A stretch of DNA of 64,000 nucleotides from Pseudoips prasinana (lineage: Eukaryota; Arthropoda; Insecta; Lepidoptera; Nolidae): assembly GCA_951640165.1 (NCBI GenBank), contig OX621237.1:11718001-11782000 (forward strand), in the 5' to 3' direction. Shown here piece by piece: positions 21,001 through 31,690 of the stretch. The first letter of the stretch is position 1, and each line of letters opens with the position of its first letter. Under the pieces are notes generated by a model. It saw only the letters and a list, made by a program, of their open reading frames with translations, searched no databases and was not told the DNA's origin. The position numbers and the translations under genes are program-made.

Positions 21001-22378
21001 TTCGTTCGTGAACTTCTTCACTTTCGAGCGAGTTAACTTTGTCACGAAGCTTTTGGTAGTGAAAACGATATGAATACGAACATCTTTTTTACGCAATTAA
21101 ATTATTTGTGTGTTTTCATTGAAGTAAATGTGGATTATGTATTACCGCGGTTTAAACCTTAGTGGTATTTGGATGCGATTAATATAGAGATAATAATGTA
21201 GGTAATTCCTTTTAATGATAAAAAAAATTAAAAAAGAAATTGTACACATTTCATTGCTTACTCTTCCACAAAACTTACCAACAAGTCAAATTGATGCTGA
21301 CTTGTTTTCATTTTCCCTTTTATTTTAAATCTTGAGTTTTAAACAATAATTCACAGATATACATAGGTATAGGTACATATACAGTTTGTTTACACTACAA
21401 AATCGAAGAAGTGACGCCGAGCATAACACGACTATTTTTGATAGTACAACACCTCTATACAAATAACGTTAAAAATCATTGTATTTAATTTGGTCGGTTT
21501 ATCGCATAGAAACTTCGTGCTACCAACATAATGAATAAAAAAACGCTGTACTTGGTGAGGAAACGTTGTTTGAATCGAGTAACTAGTTTGTTACTCACAC
21601 TCAGACTTACTCACTTTACATCGTGTCCAACGGATACTCGATTTACGCTGTGGTTAAGTTATTCGATTTGTTCGATGTAACTCGCACTAAGCACTGTGAT
21701 CGCGTTCGCTTCATGTCGCGCCACTCCGCACCGCACTGCACGCGCGTTTAGTCACGTAGGACACTTCAATAGGTTTCGACTGTTTGTTGTTTTCGCGCCG
21801 CGCCGCTTCGCGTTCGCGTCTAGATCGCTCACGCAGGACGTCGCGTTAGACCCCGAATTATAAGAATAGCTATCATCGCCTCTAATTTGTATGTTTCTAA
21901 AGTACGCTGCAAAGGATTAATTCCCTAGTGAAGTGATAATTATATTTTTAAATAAGAACATAAAGATGTGATGCAGTAAATAAACTATCTATCAATATTT
22001 GAATAAGAAAAAAAAAACATTTATTCATTTCCATGAAGAACGTAAAATATACGTAATTCGGAGTAGGATATTACAAAATTATAATTATAATCATAGAAGC
22101 ACAGAGAAAATATAAACTAAATTTATAAAATTCAAATTAGATAAAATAATTTAAAATATTCATTGCGGGTGTTGTCTTTATATAAAAAAAAGAAAAAAAA
22201 AATAACACCAAACTGAAGTAAATGTCCGTTATTGTCCCGCAGTTATAATAATATTGCACTCACGTCCAGGTAAAGTCTCCATCAGGATTACTCCGGATAA
22301 GGCCGACCCACACAGCGCTCGAGATATCAAGTTCTTTGAGGTAGGCCCGCACCGCGTCGTACTGTGCCGTCGTGTCCA
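16333..22378 (-). CDS. C-type-lectin-domain protein with Thr/Ser-rich tail (four 3' exons, N-terminus missing)
   Basis: Four exons join in frame: 22378-22264, 20188-20031, 18344-18196 and 18096-16333. Donors are GTGAGT, GTAAGT and GTAAGT, acceptors end CAG, and the phases match exactly (2, 1, 0). The product has at least 727 residues. Its first two exons give the C-terminal two thirds of a C-type lectin fold: WVGL, FTWTDYRGL, a Cys after SAPL, ACGG and FICEL. No EPN, QPD or WND calcium/sugar motif is visible, so classical sugar binding is doubtful. A four-Cys segment follows (EGC, DCGL, VQC, LSC), then a mucin-like Thr/Ser-rich tail ending in a basic, proline-rich segment. It is probably secreted or extracellular, but the signal peptide exon was not found. 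The first visible exon needs a preceding exon ending in phase 1. I do not recognise the orthologue. Confidence 0.8.
18196..18344 (-). CDS. Lectin gene exon: four-cysteine linker region
   Basis: 149 nt, phase 1 to phase 0: 49 full codons starting PQWALGNEGCMVRALP and ending VKRVQCTGNV. Its cysteines (EGC, DCGL, VQC) plus the first Cys of the next exon could form a small disulfide domain loosely like a sushi repeat. The acceptor is TTTTGTTCACAG and the donor is GTAAGT. Confidence 0.8.
18377..18438 (+). repeat. Two-copy 31-bp tandem repeat in an intron
   Basis: AGCGTAATCAGAGTATCACA (18377 onward) is repeated from 18408 with few changes. It lies in the lectin intron just upstream of the exon at 18344. 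Confidence 0.85.
19183..19330 (+). repeat. Fragment of the dispersed 45-kb-type repeat
   Basis: GGAGGTTTCTCTGGAATAGT..., GTTCCGAAGATGTGAGGA and CTGGCGAGATATGCGG parallel the second half of the repeat at 45059-45430 (GGAGGAAGTTTCGCTAAAAT, GTTTCGAGGATGTGGGGA, TGTGGCGAGAGGTGCG). Intronic. Confidence 0.6.
20031..20188 (-). CDS. Lectin gene exon: end of lectin fold
   Basis: 158 nt, phase 2 to phase 1: 52 full codons beginning DYRGLSSDGYWSSAPDARS and ending FICELP. Three cysteines (PLC, RAC, FIC) fit the disulfide pattern of the fold. The acceptor is TTTTGTTTGCCAG and the donor is GTAAGT. Confidence 0.85.
20573..21850. mobile_element. GC-rich long-inverted-repeat element (about 1.3 kb) in the lectin intron
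   Basis: The left end (CTACGTCCTACGTCGGCGG, GAAGCGGCGACACGCGAA, TAGTGTCCTACGTGCACG, GCTTAGTGTGAGTTCTTTAA) matches the reverse complement of the right end (ACGTCCTGCGTGAGCG, GAAGCGGCGCGGCGCGAA, AGTGTCCTACGTGACTAA, GCTTAGTGCGAGTTACATCG). The arms are over 200 bp, degenerate and strikingly CpG-rich against the surrounding DNA. The middle is AT-rich with no transposase. It is probably a non-autonomous DNA transposon. Confidence 0.7.
22264..22378 (-). CDS. Lectin gene exon: first visible lectin-fold exon
   Basis: 115 nt: two bases finishing a Val codon, 37 codons (DTTAQYDAVRAYLKELD, then AVWVGLIRSNPDGDFTW) and two bases of a Thr codon. The acceptor is TATTTATGTACAG and the donor is GTGAGT. The WVGL and FTW segments are the core strands of a C-type lectin fold. 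Confidence 0.8.
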
Positions 22379-22589
22379 CTGTACATAAATAAAGGATTAT
22401 GTTACACATACATGATACATAAGTAGCTTTATGAAGATTTATTATGCTCAAAGCTTAATAAGGGAACAGCACTGAATTTTTTAGTTAAGACACGAATTCG
22501 TTTGACCCAATGACCCACAAAAATACTAAACTATGTTATTAAGCATACATACTTGTAAGTAGGCGGGTGGCGAGCATATTTTTTAACTT

Positions 22590-22940
22590 TATGCCCCGCG
22601 GTTTCACCCGCGTTAAAGTAGTTTTGGCGTAAAAGAGTAACAATCATACATTAATACATCTATACTCACAAACTTTCGCATTTATAATATTAGTAGAATG
22701 CGTACCTCTCCTCCCTCTACGAATAGCTTGCAGATGGTAGATTTTTTCCTACTTAATTGACACTTCTCGTCATATTTGGACAATTCACAAATTCACAATC
22801 TTTATAAATTATGTTATTCTGATGTATATGCTATATTATTGTAAAGTTTCATTAAATTCCATTCAGTAGTTTTTACGTGAAAGAGTAACAAACATCCATC
22901 CATCCATACTTACAAACTTTCGCGTTTATTTAGTAGGATT
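22590..22940 (-). mobile_element. Helitron-like repeat, about 350 bp (minus)
   Basis: The reverse complement contains ACGCGAAAGTTTGTAAGTAT, (GGAT)n, TGTTTGTTACTCTTTCACGT, a second GCGAAAGTTTGTGAGTATAG unit and GGGTGAAACCGCGGGGC at its end. It matches the mariner-split copy at 33997-35642 over its full length. Confidence 0.65.
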
Positions 22941-23019
22941 ATCCCTAGTTCGATACATTATGGATCACTAGATCGATTTGTATGTGTAATCGATGTAATA
23001 CAAATACATAAATGTTAAC

Positions 23020-23061
23020 ATAGATGTTGATATGGGCCTGATGTTCCATATCAACATCTAT
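23020..23061. repeat. Perfect 16-bp hairpin, 10-nt loop
   Basis: ATAGATGTTGATATGG (23020-23035) pairs exactly with 23046-23061. It is isolated, with no coding or RNA-gene context. Confidence 0.9.
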
Positions 23062-23214
23062 TTTAGCTTCCACGGGTTGATGTGATCTCATTATAAGCAT
23101 GAAACAGTAATAGAGCGTGCACCTAGTCTGTTTCGTTTATTATTATTGACGTGCCGTCACGGTTCTAAACAAATTCAATTTATTTCTCAATTTAGGCAAA
23201 ATAAAGTTGGTTTA

Positions 23215-23415
23215 GGTTAAATGCTGTGTGGCCCATCTCATCCCGTGTAGGGCGTAGAAGTTGATCCGAGGCAATATGTATAAGAGAACAGGCAGCAGCG
23301 TCTTTCTGAGCACTATGACCAACATACTGCGAACGCCAACCCGTCTGCCAAGCGCGGCCATTATGGCATATCCCTCCAAATGATGAACACTACTGTGGAA
23401 ATCCTTTGGGATGCC
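23215..23415 (+). repeat. LINE/SINE tail-type repeat (CCGTCTGCCAAGCG family)
   Basis: CCCATCTCATCCCG, AACAGGCAGCAGCG, CCGTCTGCCAAGCGCGGCCA and ATTATGGCATATCCCTCC also occur in order at 43130-43382. It lacks the (ATG)n end present there. Confidence 0.65.
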
Positions 23416-25031
23416 TTGAAGGCATTCGGCTCACATGTGATGACGAGATTACATAAAAGCTTAGCACTTTGTATATAGTTGCGCATAAATATTCTACGGG
23501 AGCAATCTAATCATGCTTATGTATGTATATACAACCCAAGTAACAGAATTAAAGTATCTTTTATTCTGTGCTCTGCAAATAAAGGCGAACAAGAAGTTGT
23601 TGAACTCAACAAACAAAAACAACCTCCAAAATACGCGCACTGATAATGTGCCTCGTACCAGTTGGGAAAGATGTAGACAACGCTTGTGCCCCGAATTTTA
23701 ATATATTAGGTAGACGGTTTATGGTGATTCGTAGCAACCCTCTTAAATCAAAACGGAGTATCACGAACACTAAAAGAATTAGGCATAGTGATTTATAGAT
23801 TACGGAATAGTGAAATGTTCGGAAACTTTAACTAATATGTTACGAACAGCATTACCTAGTCTACTTTCGCTTAAGTAGTATTCTACTAACAATTAGGGTA
23901 AGGTAAGTGTTTATTAATGTATTTTGAGGACAAAGGCTCAAAGCATAGTCTGAGTCATTTATGTTGTAGTAATATTGAATACAGTGAAAACTGTGTGTAC
24001 CTGACAATATCTTAATAATAATGAAAATGTAAAATTAAACAAAAATGATGATTTTAATTTAATTTTAAGTTCTAGTTTAATTAATTTTAATACTTTTGTA
24101 ACTGACTTTACGATGACTTTAATGATAAAAATCTCTAAAATTTAAAGTGTTCAAATCTAAAATACATACAATATATTCGCATTAGTACTCAAAGAAACAT
24201 GTTGTTCATGTTTATGACATTGTAAGAAAATAATGCAGTCGAGATTCAGTCTATAAGTTCCAGAACCGCCATCTTGACTTTACATGGACGTTGTAAATAG
24301 ATAGATATTAAAATCAAAAGTTAGCATAGATGGAGCTGGTACATATTGTTTCGTTTATGGACAGTTTAACTATATTTTGTAAGGTACGTGTACCTATGCG
24401 TTAGTAACCTAAAATATATATTGATTAATAATATTCCAAATTAATCATTTATTGTTATATTCATGCAGAAATTGGTAAAATTAATTTATATTTATATTTA
24501 CAATGCGGCCAGCACGATGGGCACGATGCTCAAAGGCAGCGATGCCGAATTTTTTTCGACGCCCAGGGATGACTCCTTAAATTACCTAAAATACCCTAGA
24601 CTTAGGCTTGTATACATATTGTAAATATTATTTATATCCTACATTTTTAACATTGGTATAATTTATTTATTTATTGAATTTCTTATTATTTTATTAATCT
24701 ATTATTTTCTCTTATAAAATACAGTTTGAAATAAAAAATAACAAATTACATTTAAAAATATTTAAAAAATAGGATCTTCAACCAGCTTCTGAAACAGAGT
24801 ACATGCTACCGAAGGTTACGGCTCTAGAGACACGTCCTAAAAGTGTCCAAAAGCACTGTTATTTGAATCTGGGTCTTGATCTAACCACCTACCCACCTCT
24901 TTAGATGTTTTTCGAGGCTCTTTGCTGTTAAACCATTAGCAGAAACGACTATCCGTACAGCGATACCTGAGTCAATTATTATTATTATAGAGAGCGACAA
25001 CCATTATACAAGCGCGAGGTGTGCTTCAGTT
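23416..25031. other. Spacer of 1.6 kb, no gene recognised
   Basis: AT-rich. A 62-codon frame at 23513-23701 has no domain. I looked on the minus strand for the missing N-terminal lectin exon (a Cys/Trp-rich frame with a phase-1 donor) and found none that convinces. Confidence 0.35.
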
Positions 25032-25194
25032 CCCAAGCAGCAAAATGTGGTCTAGTAATTGTCCTGGAACCACCATTTCATTAGGACTATAACGGAATAG
25101 TAAGCAATTATAACCACGTAAAAGGGCCCAATTTATAGGCGTATTTTAGCTAATTAAATATCTATAGTAGACTTCGTGAATACCATTTTGACCA

Positions 25195-25363
25195 ATAACG
25201 GCCATATAGTTGGACTATGTAAAACTATTTTCTCCCGCGAAGCCAACTATCAGCGCCTAATGGAACCAATCACGACAATAGTAACCTTATAGTTAGACCA
25301 CGTAGAACTATTTGCTCTCGCGAAGCTAACTATGAGCGCTAAATGGAACCAAACACGACAATA
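25195..25363 (+). repeat. Two-unit imperfect tandem repeat, about 83 bp
   Basis: Both units share CGCGAAGC(C/T)AACTAT, AGCGC and ATGGAACCAA-CACGACAATA, at about 80 percent identity by eye. They lie in the left subterminal part of the transposon and could be transposase-binding repeats. Confidence 0.8.
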
Positions 25364-26037
25364 ACGTACACAGTGAATATCTTACAAGCTCATACAAAGT
25401 GATGTGAATTGGTGAATGTTGTTATGCACATTTGTAAAGATTAATTAATATTGATAAAGGTAAGTTATTATATTTTTATAATAAATATTATCTAGAATAA
25501 GAGTAGGGTGTTAGTTAACAATAAGTGAAGCCGTGTTTGAATGTGCATGGCGCAGGTATATTTTCGGTGAAGTGTAATAAGTTTTTTGTCAAAATTTTTA
25601 AACGCCCCTCGAAATTCACGTTTTCATTAAGTTGAATTTTAAAATAATGTTGGTTTCAGTAAGACATACAACGAAAAGTCGCCATCTTGACAAACTTGGT
25701 CTTCCCAAATACATTAACAAACCGTTATAGGCGTACTTTGTTTAAAAATGGTAAATACCAGAACTATTGCTTGGCCATATTGTTTAGAATTAGAGTTCCG
25801 CAAATATTGTAATGTTACTCTATGTTGTTATTAGGTAGCGATATCTTATTTTCATATTTTTGTTTAGGTGTCAGGTGTGAAAATGGTAATGTTTCTGGAC
25901 GTCGATAGCTTTTTAACTAAAAGGCATTTTCGAGCTTTAAAAATTGTTTGAAATATTTTCTACTTCTATTTTTGTACTTTTTCTTGCTAACTTGGTTTAT
26001 TGTTTCATAGAATCGTGATCAAGACCAAATAAGTGAG

Positions 26038-26538
26038 ATGCCGACGGTCTCTCGAGAAGATACTCGTTCAAATACTACAAGATCACTTCATTTACAACAA
26101 AACTCGGCTACCATTCAATCCGGTTCAGCAATTTTACCTGTATCTTCTTTTGTCGCGCAATACCCTCAACTTGTCATAACAGAAGCAGAAGAAACACTGT
26201 CAGATGTCAGTTTAAATGCTCAACATTTCGTTCTTTACAACACGGATAACCAAATACAGCCTGTCGAGGATGGTCAAATTCCACAACTTCAACATGAAGT
26301 AAAGTCAATCAAAGAAGACATTAAAACCATCATACCAAATCAAAATGCACTTTATGAAATACAAACTAACATGTGCTGAGTGCTGTGTCGAAGAGAGATT
26401 CAGAATGAATTAAACTCGTACATCCAATGACCGTTTCAAGAAAGCAAGAAGACGTAGATGTAGACATGTTATAAGAAATCTAAGAGAACTTGAAGAATTT
26501 GAAACAAACTTAACAAATACATTTATTCAAAATTTCTA
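26038..26538 (+). pseudogene. Small gene of the 25-27 kb transposon, broken (unknown function)
   Basis: ATG at 26038 opens 113 codons (MPTVSREDTRSNTTRS..., later QLQHEVKSIKEDIKTIIPN) to TGA at 26377-26379. The same frame continues as coding-like REIQNELNSYIQ. After a shift near 26425 another frame gives NDRFKKARRRRCRHVIRN and ELEEFETNLTNTFIQNF with a stop at 26536-26538 and an adjacent AATAAA. The intact product was probably about 165 residues: a polar N-terminus, a likely coiled coil and an Arg-rich segment (ARRRRCR) that could bind nucleic acid. I recognise no family. It resembles neither a DDE transposase nor a LINE ORF1. Confidence 0.5.
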
Positions 26539-27395
26539 ATAAAGAATTGAATGCCGCATGTCGTGTATTCTACTGCCCATTTTCTAAGATCGCTATGTAG
26601 TTGAAAATTGGAATAGTTTTCAATATCGCATTCATCTTCTTGTACAGGTTCCTCACCAACACAATCTTCCAAGTCTACATTTAAAATTGCTTTTATCGAT
26701 TAAACGTTTTTTCGTGCAGAATCATTAAAATAAACATTTTGTCTTAAATTTTCACAATAACAATTTTATACGGAACCTTCTCATATTTCTACGATTCAAC
26801 AAAATCAAAATATCCGTACTGAGACTATAACAGAATTTGCAAGACCATTATAAACCAATGTTTTCTTGTTCAGGACACCACGGATATAGTTTTGGATACT
26901 AAGTATATTATATTAAACCTTTATAAGCGTGTTAAGATTATAACGATATTGGTTTATACCACTATATAACCACTCCATTTTACTGATAATTGTTCTGTAA
27001 AGTAAATTTATAAACCCTTATAAAACCAAGTAATAAATGCAAATAGTATCCAGAATGTTTAGTTCTGTTTATCACTCTTATTGGTGTACTTTACTTATAG
27101 TGGTTCTATAATGTTTCTTGTTAGTAGTTATAAGCATAGCTTACCAGTTTATCTGCTCTTGAGTGCGTTTACGCCCTCGCGATACTTTTATAGGTCACCC
27201 AAGCTTATATTTGACCTTTAATTTCGGCCTATAAGTAATTATAAGTTAATGTATAGGAGGAGATATACTATAAGGCCCAACTAACTTCGTGCTTGCTATT
27301 ATAAGCGATGCAGTAAAAACTAGAACCCTTAAGAGAACATTAAAAGTGCTGGAGTCCTATAACGTCTGCACTATAGGATAATTTTGCTGCTTGGG

Positions 27396-28909
27396 TTATT
27401 ACGCTGCCGCTTATGTAATATTCTAATAACAGGAGTTTGTTACCCAAATTAAATTATTAAATTAATTTGAAGGAAGCTGTCGCTATGGGTCAAATTAATA
27501 TATTAGTTAATTTATATTAAGTATAGTTTGTCAAACAGATTGAATAGTATTCTGGGCGTCGGAAGCACGTGAGTGTTCCCCAGTTGTTGCGAATGACCAA
27601 ATTGCAATGGTAACAATTGCATATTAGGCATCAGGCGGGCAAAATATAGTGCGGAATGACTTTCCAGAAAAATATGGAGAGTATCCTTAGTCTAGACAAC
27701 ATCTTTTATCATGAGATATGATTTCCGATTTTCAAACACTATGTGCCCGTATAGGTAAACAGTGGAAGGATATATATAACATAAAAAATACCCGGAACTA
27801 AAATATTCGCTTCCCAAAATATTTCAGATAATCGACTCGGAAGCATGGCTGCATAAATAAGACCTTTCGTTCGCGATGTTATATTTAAAAGATACCCATA
27901 ATAAATTTACGTCGGAGAGGCGAAGTCTGGAGGCGTGGCGTGGTTATTACAGTTACAGTTACTCTGCGTTATACAACGTAAAATAGTATAGGATGCTTTA
28001 AGGATATTTTCCACCCATGAAACTGAGAAATGCAAAGAAAATATGGCCCTAAATTAACGTTCAATGGGAAACGAATATTATTTGTCAGATATTTTAAGAA
28101 TCTTAATCTAAAACTTTGTTGATAGACAGAGGTTTTTAAGTTACTGGCATTATTTATGTTAGATAAATCAATATTTGAAAAGCTTTTTTCCTCTGTTTAG
28201 GAAATCGCAAACCAACATTTTTGTTAATTGCATATCTTATATATATTTTTTATATGCTTACCGTGATCTACTGACGTTAGTAAACAACCAGTTTGAACGG
28301 GAAACACTTACTATCTAAAACCCTGTACAGAGACTGTCCCAATTCCCTAAGAAATGAGGTTGTGGTGGGTATTAGTTATGCATCCCTGCGCGGTCACGAC
28401 ACCTGTTTTGCGTAATAGGATTATTCAACAAGAGCAGAAACAAAAGGGGCTCCATAAACATTCTCATTCGGGCTTTTTAGCTTTTATATTCCTTAACAAA
28501 TTTTCTTTTTAACGTCCATTCCGGGTAAGCTATAAAACTCGATATCTCTAAAGATTTATGGCGATTCATAGGGGTTTGGTTGGTAGAAATTTTTGGATAT
28601 TTTTTAAAAGAAAGAACAACTTCAATTTGTTTCGTACATGTAAGTTTGAATAAATAATGCTCCTAATTATTTTGGAGTTCTTATAAATATGTCCTAATTC
28701 TCACATTTTTAGTTGCATCAATTTAGTTTATGCGCGAAATATTCACTGAAAATAAGTGAAACGCTAAATCTGCTAACTAATTATGCACGCAGTGCGCATA
28801 ATTGGTGCGCATTTTATAAGCAGTCTAGTAGTTCGCCGATTCGTTGCATGCACTGTTCTTTTGATACGATATTAGAGAGACGTGTAATGACATTTAAATT
28901 AGTTTAGTT
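27396..28909. other. Spacer of 1.5 kb, nothing recognised
   Basis: No coding frame with domain character and no clear repeat. A 64-codon frame at 28713-28907 lies just before the LINE remnant and has no recognisable motif. Confidence 0.35.
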
Positions 28910-29640
28910 GTGTAAAGATAGGTTTGCCAGCATAATTGTCGAGACAACTGTGTTCTTAGGTCTCACAATTGACTCAAAACTACAATGGAGCCCACAAATA
29001 GAAAAACTGTCCGGCAAATGAAGTTCTGCACCATATGTAGTTAAAACTATTAGACGGCTCACTGATGTTGAGACAGCTAAAATGGTTTATTTCAGTTATT
29101 TACACAGTGTAATGTTTTATGAAATTTTTCTCTGGGGTAGCTCTGTAGACATTAACACCATATTTATATTGCAAAAAAGAGCTGTAAGAGCTATCTATAA
29201 TCTTGGCCCGAGAGTGTCTCTAAGAGAGAAGTTCAAAGAGATAAACATTATGACTGTAGCATTTCAGTATATATAAAAACCTACTATATGTACAAAAAAA
29301 TATTGATTCCGTCTGTAAAAGGATACACATAACACACGATACACATAATAATAAATACTAGATATAAGAATAGTCTTATGTTTCATACTACCCAACTAAT
29401 ATCATTGGGAGGTTTTTTGTAGAATCTTATACATTTCTCCATAAAAGTTTTACTTATTTTGTGGAGATAAATAAGTAACTCTTTAATGGGGAAATTTATA
29501 ATATTCAATAAAAACTTCCCAATGATATTAGAGAATTGTCTACAAATAAATTTTAAAGAAATATTTAAGCCCAATTCTACAAAATTACTGATTATTTAAG
29601 TGACAAAAGTGCTTGGATAGAGTTGTTTTAAGTCAACACC
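28910..29640 (+). pseudogene. LINE reverse transcriptase C-terminal remnant with internal foldback
   Basis: Readable pieces are FLGLTIDSKLQWSPQIEKL (28950 region), VVKTIRRLTDVETAKMVYFS, LQKRAVRAIYNLGP, LREKFKEINIMTVAFQYI, then ELSTNKF and SDKSAWIELF near 29535-29630. This is the C-terminal half of a jockey-like reverse transcriptase, with several stops and frameshifts and no catalytic motif. It is interrupted by the inverted duplication at 29396-29531. Confidence 0.8.
29396..29531. repeat. Imperfect 136-bp foldback inside the LINE remnant
   Basis: CTAATATCATTGGGAGGTTT at 29396 onward reappears as its complement ending at 29531, and similarity continues to the centre (CTTATTT-GTGGAGATAAATAAG). 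On the minus strand the first arm reads KISKTFMEKCIRFYKK, then PNDIS; the second arm on plus carries the equivalent LINE codons. One LINE segment has therefore been duplicated in reverse. Confidence 0.8.
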
Positions 29641-31061
29641 CATAAACAATACGTAATTAATTTTAAGTAAATTTTATTCAAAAAGAAAATTCCTACTGAG
29701 TGATTTTTCTGACAGTGTTTTTAAGTAGCTGCCAAGTTATGCACTGCACAATAGAGTAAAAAATGACGATTCGACATAAATTAAAAAAAAAATATTTGAA
29801 AATCTAATCATTAGTATAATATATGCACAATAAACGGGTGCCGCCTTCACTATCACTTTAGTTTTTGTAAAAAATGAGACAATTTTGAAGAAAGAATTTT
29901 AGTATTCCAGCTTATGAATAGGTATATCAAGATCCAGTTTCTCAGAGAAGCGCGAAGCTATCTAGTCAAAATTACTATGAAGTCTGAAGTTCCTTGAAGC
30001 CGTAACAGACAAGCTTCTAGGTAAACGGTATAATGAATATCGCCATTTAAGTCTTATATACAAGGTTTTTATATAACAAGTAAAACTTTGGTAAAAAATT
30101 TAACACAATTTTTTTTTTTCATACATATTAGTTAGTTACAACTTCAAAATTAAGTTGTTTCAACCTATACTTGGCAAAAAAAACGAAAATATACATATAC
30201 GAGACCCTTCTTAATATTTAAAAGCATTAAAAGTTCCGTTTGCCCACAGCCAGTCCATTTACTCAACAAAGCAGATGGACAAACTTGAATCTAAATAAAC
30301 ATTTACGCTATGTGGATGGTCCACCATCCACATTGCGAAAATGTTTATTAAGATTCCGAATATAAATTTCGGAATAAGAACTGCAGCCTAATAAAGGCAC
30401 ATTTGAACCAAATGTTTTTGAGTAAAGCTTTGCCAATTTATTCTCGGTGATCTCTTGAATAATGGGTTGAAAAGAAAATGATAAAGATGACAGCCTGACA
30501 GGTTTCACCACGGTTGAGTAGTCAACGCATTGGGGATTTCCTCCATTTGAAAGCGAAAGATGATATAGACTCTGAACAGGAGAACTAATTGACATATGAA
30601 CCTAAAATTTGTCATATAGATATGTATTTGATAGATAGTTGACGTGAATTTAGAATGGACTGCGCGATACGGCCGAATTAAAGGCCAACCTCAAAAATTA
30701 AGAGGCATGTCCAAATCTTGGCGGAATAATATAATTACTTTGTGAACGCGTATTGTGAGATACTTATATTATTATTATACGATTATACGGTACAGGGATG
30801 TGGAATTTACATAAAAAAACCAAATTTTATTTATGAACAATTAACTACGTAAATATAAATAAATATAAAGCTTTATGTAAAATTATATATACTCGTTTAC
30901 TAAATTTTAAATATACGTAATCAATTCAACTAATTTCTCAAGCAAGTTTCTAATCCAGAAATTGAAAAATATAACACATGCAAAATGGAATATGCCGTTA
31001 AAGGGTTCTAAAGGCTAAACATATGGGTGAAGCTGCGGGCGAAGGATATTCTTTTATAAGG
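29641..31061. other. Spacer with one uncertain minus-strand open frame
   Basis: AT-rich. A 95-codon ATG-started frame on the minus strand (30595-30308) has balanced composition but no recognisable domain, splice context or neighbour; I leave it unassigned. A 10-bp perfect hairpin (ATGTGGATGG, 4-nt loop) lies at 30310-30333 at that frame's end. Confidence 0.35.
30308..30595 (-). CDS. Hypothetical ORF, 95 aa, doubtful
   Basis: It starts at a true ATG (30595-30593) and contains FSFQPIIQEITENKLAKLYSK, cited here only as its most protein-like stretch around residues 41-61. It could be an exon or a transposon relic. There is no signal peptide, no domain and no second copy in the window. I think it more likely to be chance than a gene. 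Confidence 0.15.
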   Translation of the reverse strand: MSISSPVQSLYHLSLSNGGNPQCVDYSTVVKPVRLSSLSFSFQPIIQEITENKLAKLYSKTFGSNVPLLGCSSYSEIYIRNLNKHFRNVDGGPST

Positions 31062-31690
31062 ATATTTCTCACCCTCTTACTCACCACCGTAACACCTGTA
31101 AGATACAATGAGTAGGTACGTTCCAAGGTATCGTTACAACTATCGTAGACTCCGCAATGAAGTTAATAAGAAATTTCAAAAACAAAGTCTACTTTTTTCC
31201 AGAACAATGTGGGTGACAGCATCAAGCCTCATAAACAGAAGAATTGCGTGAGAACTCAGCTGCAAAAGCATCAAGGGTATGAATCGTATCAAATGAGATG
31301 TACTTCATCACATTCAGACAATATGTAGTAAAATATAAATTTGAATCATTAAACCTAAACATAATCTCCTTGACAATAACTTAATACAAGCTAGCTAAAT
31401 ATCACTACTATTATAAAATAAATTGTATAAATGTTTTAACATTCCGTGTACCTAAATATCTGTAATATGCAACTAGAAATAATAACTGTATTACTACAAA
31501 CAACTTCTGACTATTTACAAGCGCTTTTTTAAAGTCTACGTGAATTTTTTTATTTTTTCACAACAGTGCGTAAGGCAAAGGCGCTTAAACACACATAAGT
31601 TGTTCCAAGTTGCTACAAAATCTATATATCAACTATATCAGATATTGGTTTGCAAGCTATGTAATATAATATCACGTCGCAAGCTAGTTG
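31062..31690 (-). mobile_element. Decayed third copy of the R1-like LINE 3' end
   Basis: CCCTCTTACTCACCACCGTA and CACCTGTAAG (31070-31102), AGCTGCAAAAGCATC (31258-31272) and GGCGCTTAAACACAC then AGATATTGGTTTGCAAGCT (31580-31660) follow the order of the 38405-38840 sequence. About 250 unrelated bases intervene. Heavily diverged. Confidence 0.65.

Larger units (their letters stand above)
25032..27395 (+). mobile_element. Unclassified DNA transposon with CCCAAGCAGCAAAAT ends, 2.36 kb
   Basis: The 15-bp ends are exact inverted repeats (25032-25046 and 27381-27395). The flanking dinucleotide is TT on both sides; no longer target duplication is visible. Subterminal regions are rich in short TATAAC/TATAAG motifs on both sides and include an 83-bp tandem duplication (25195-25363). 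A small broken gene lies in the middle (26038-26538), with possible splice sites before it (acceptor TTGTTTCATAG near 26010). No DDE transposase is recognised, so it is either non-autonomous or of a family I do not know. Confidence 0.7.

Noticed and set aside
28256..28320. Candidate minus-strand lectin exon with a GTAAGC donor
   Set aside because: The only frame with the right phase carries a stop after about 15 codons and shows no lectin motif.
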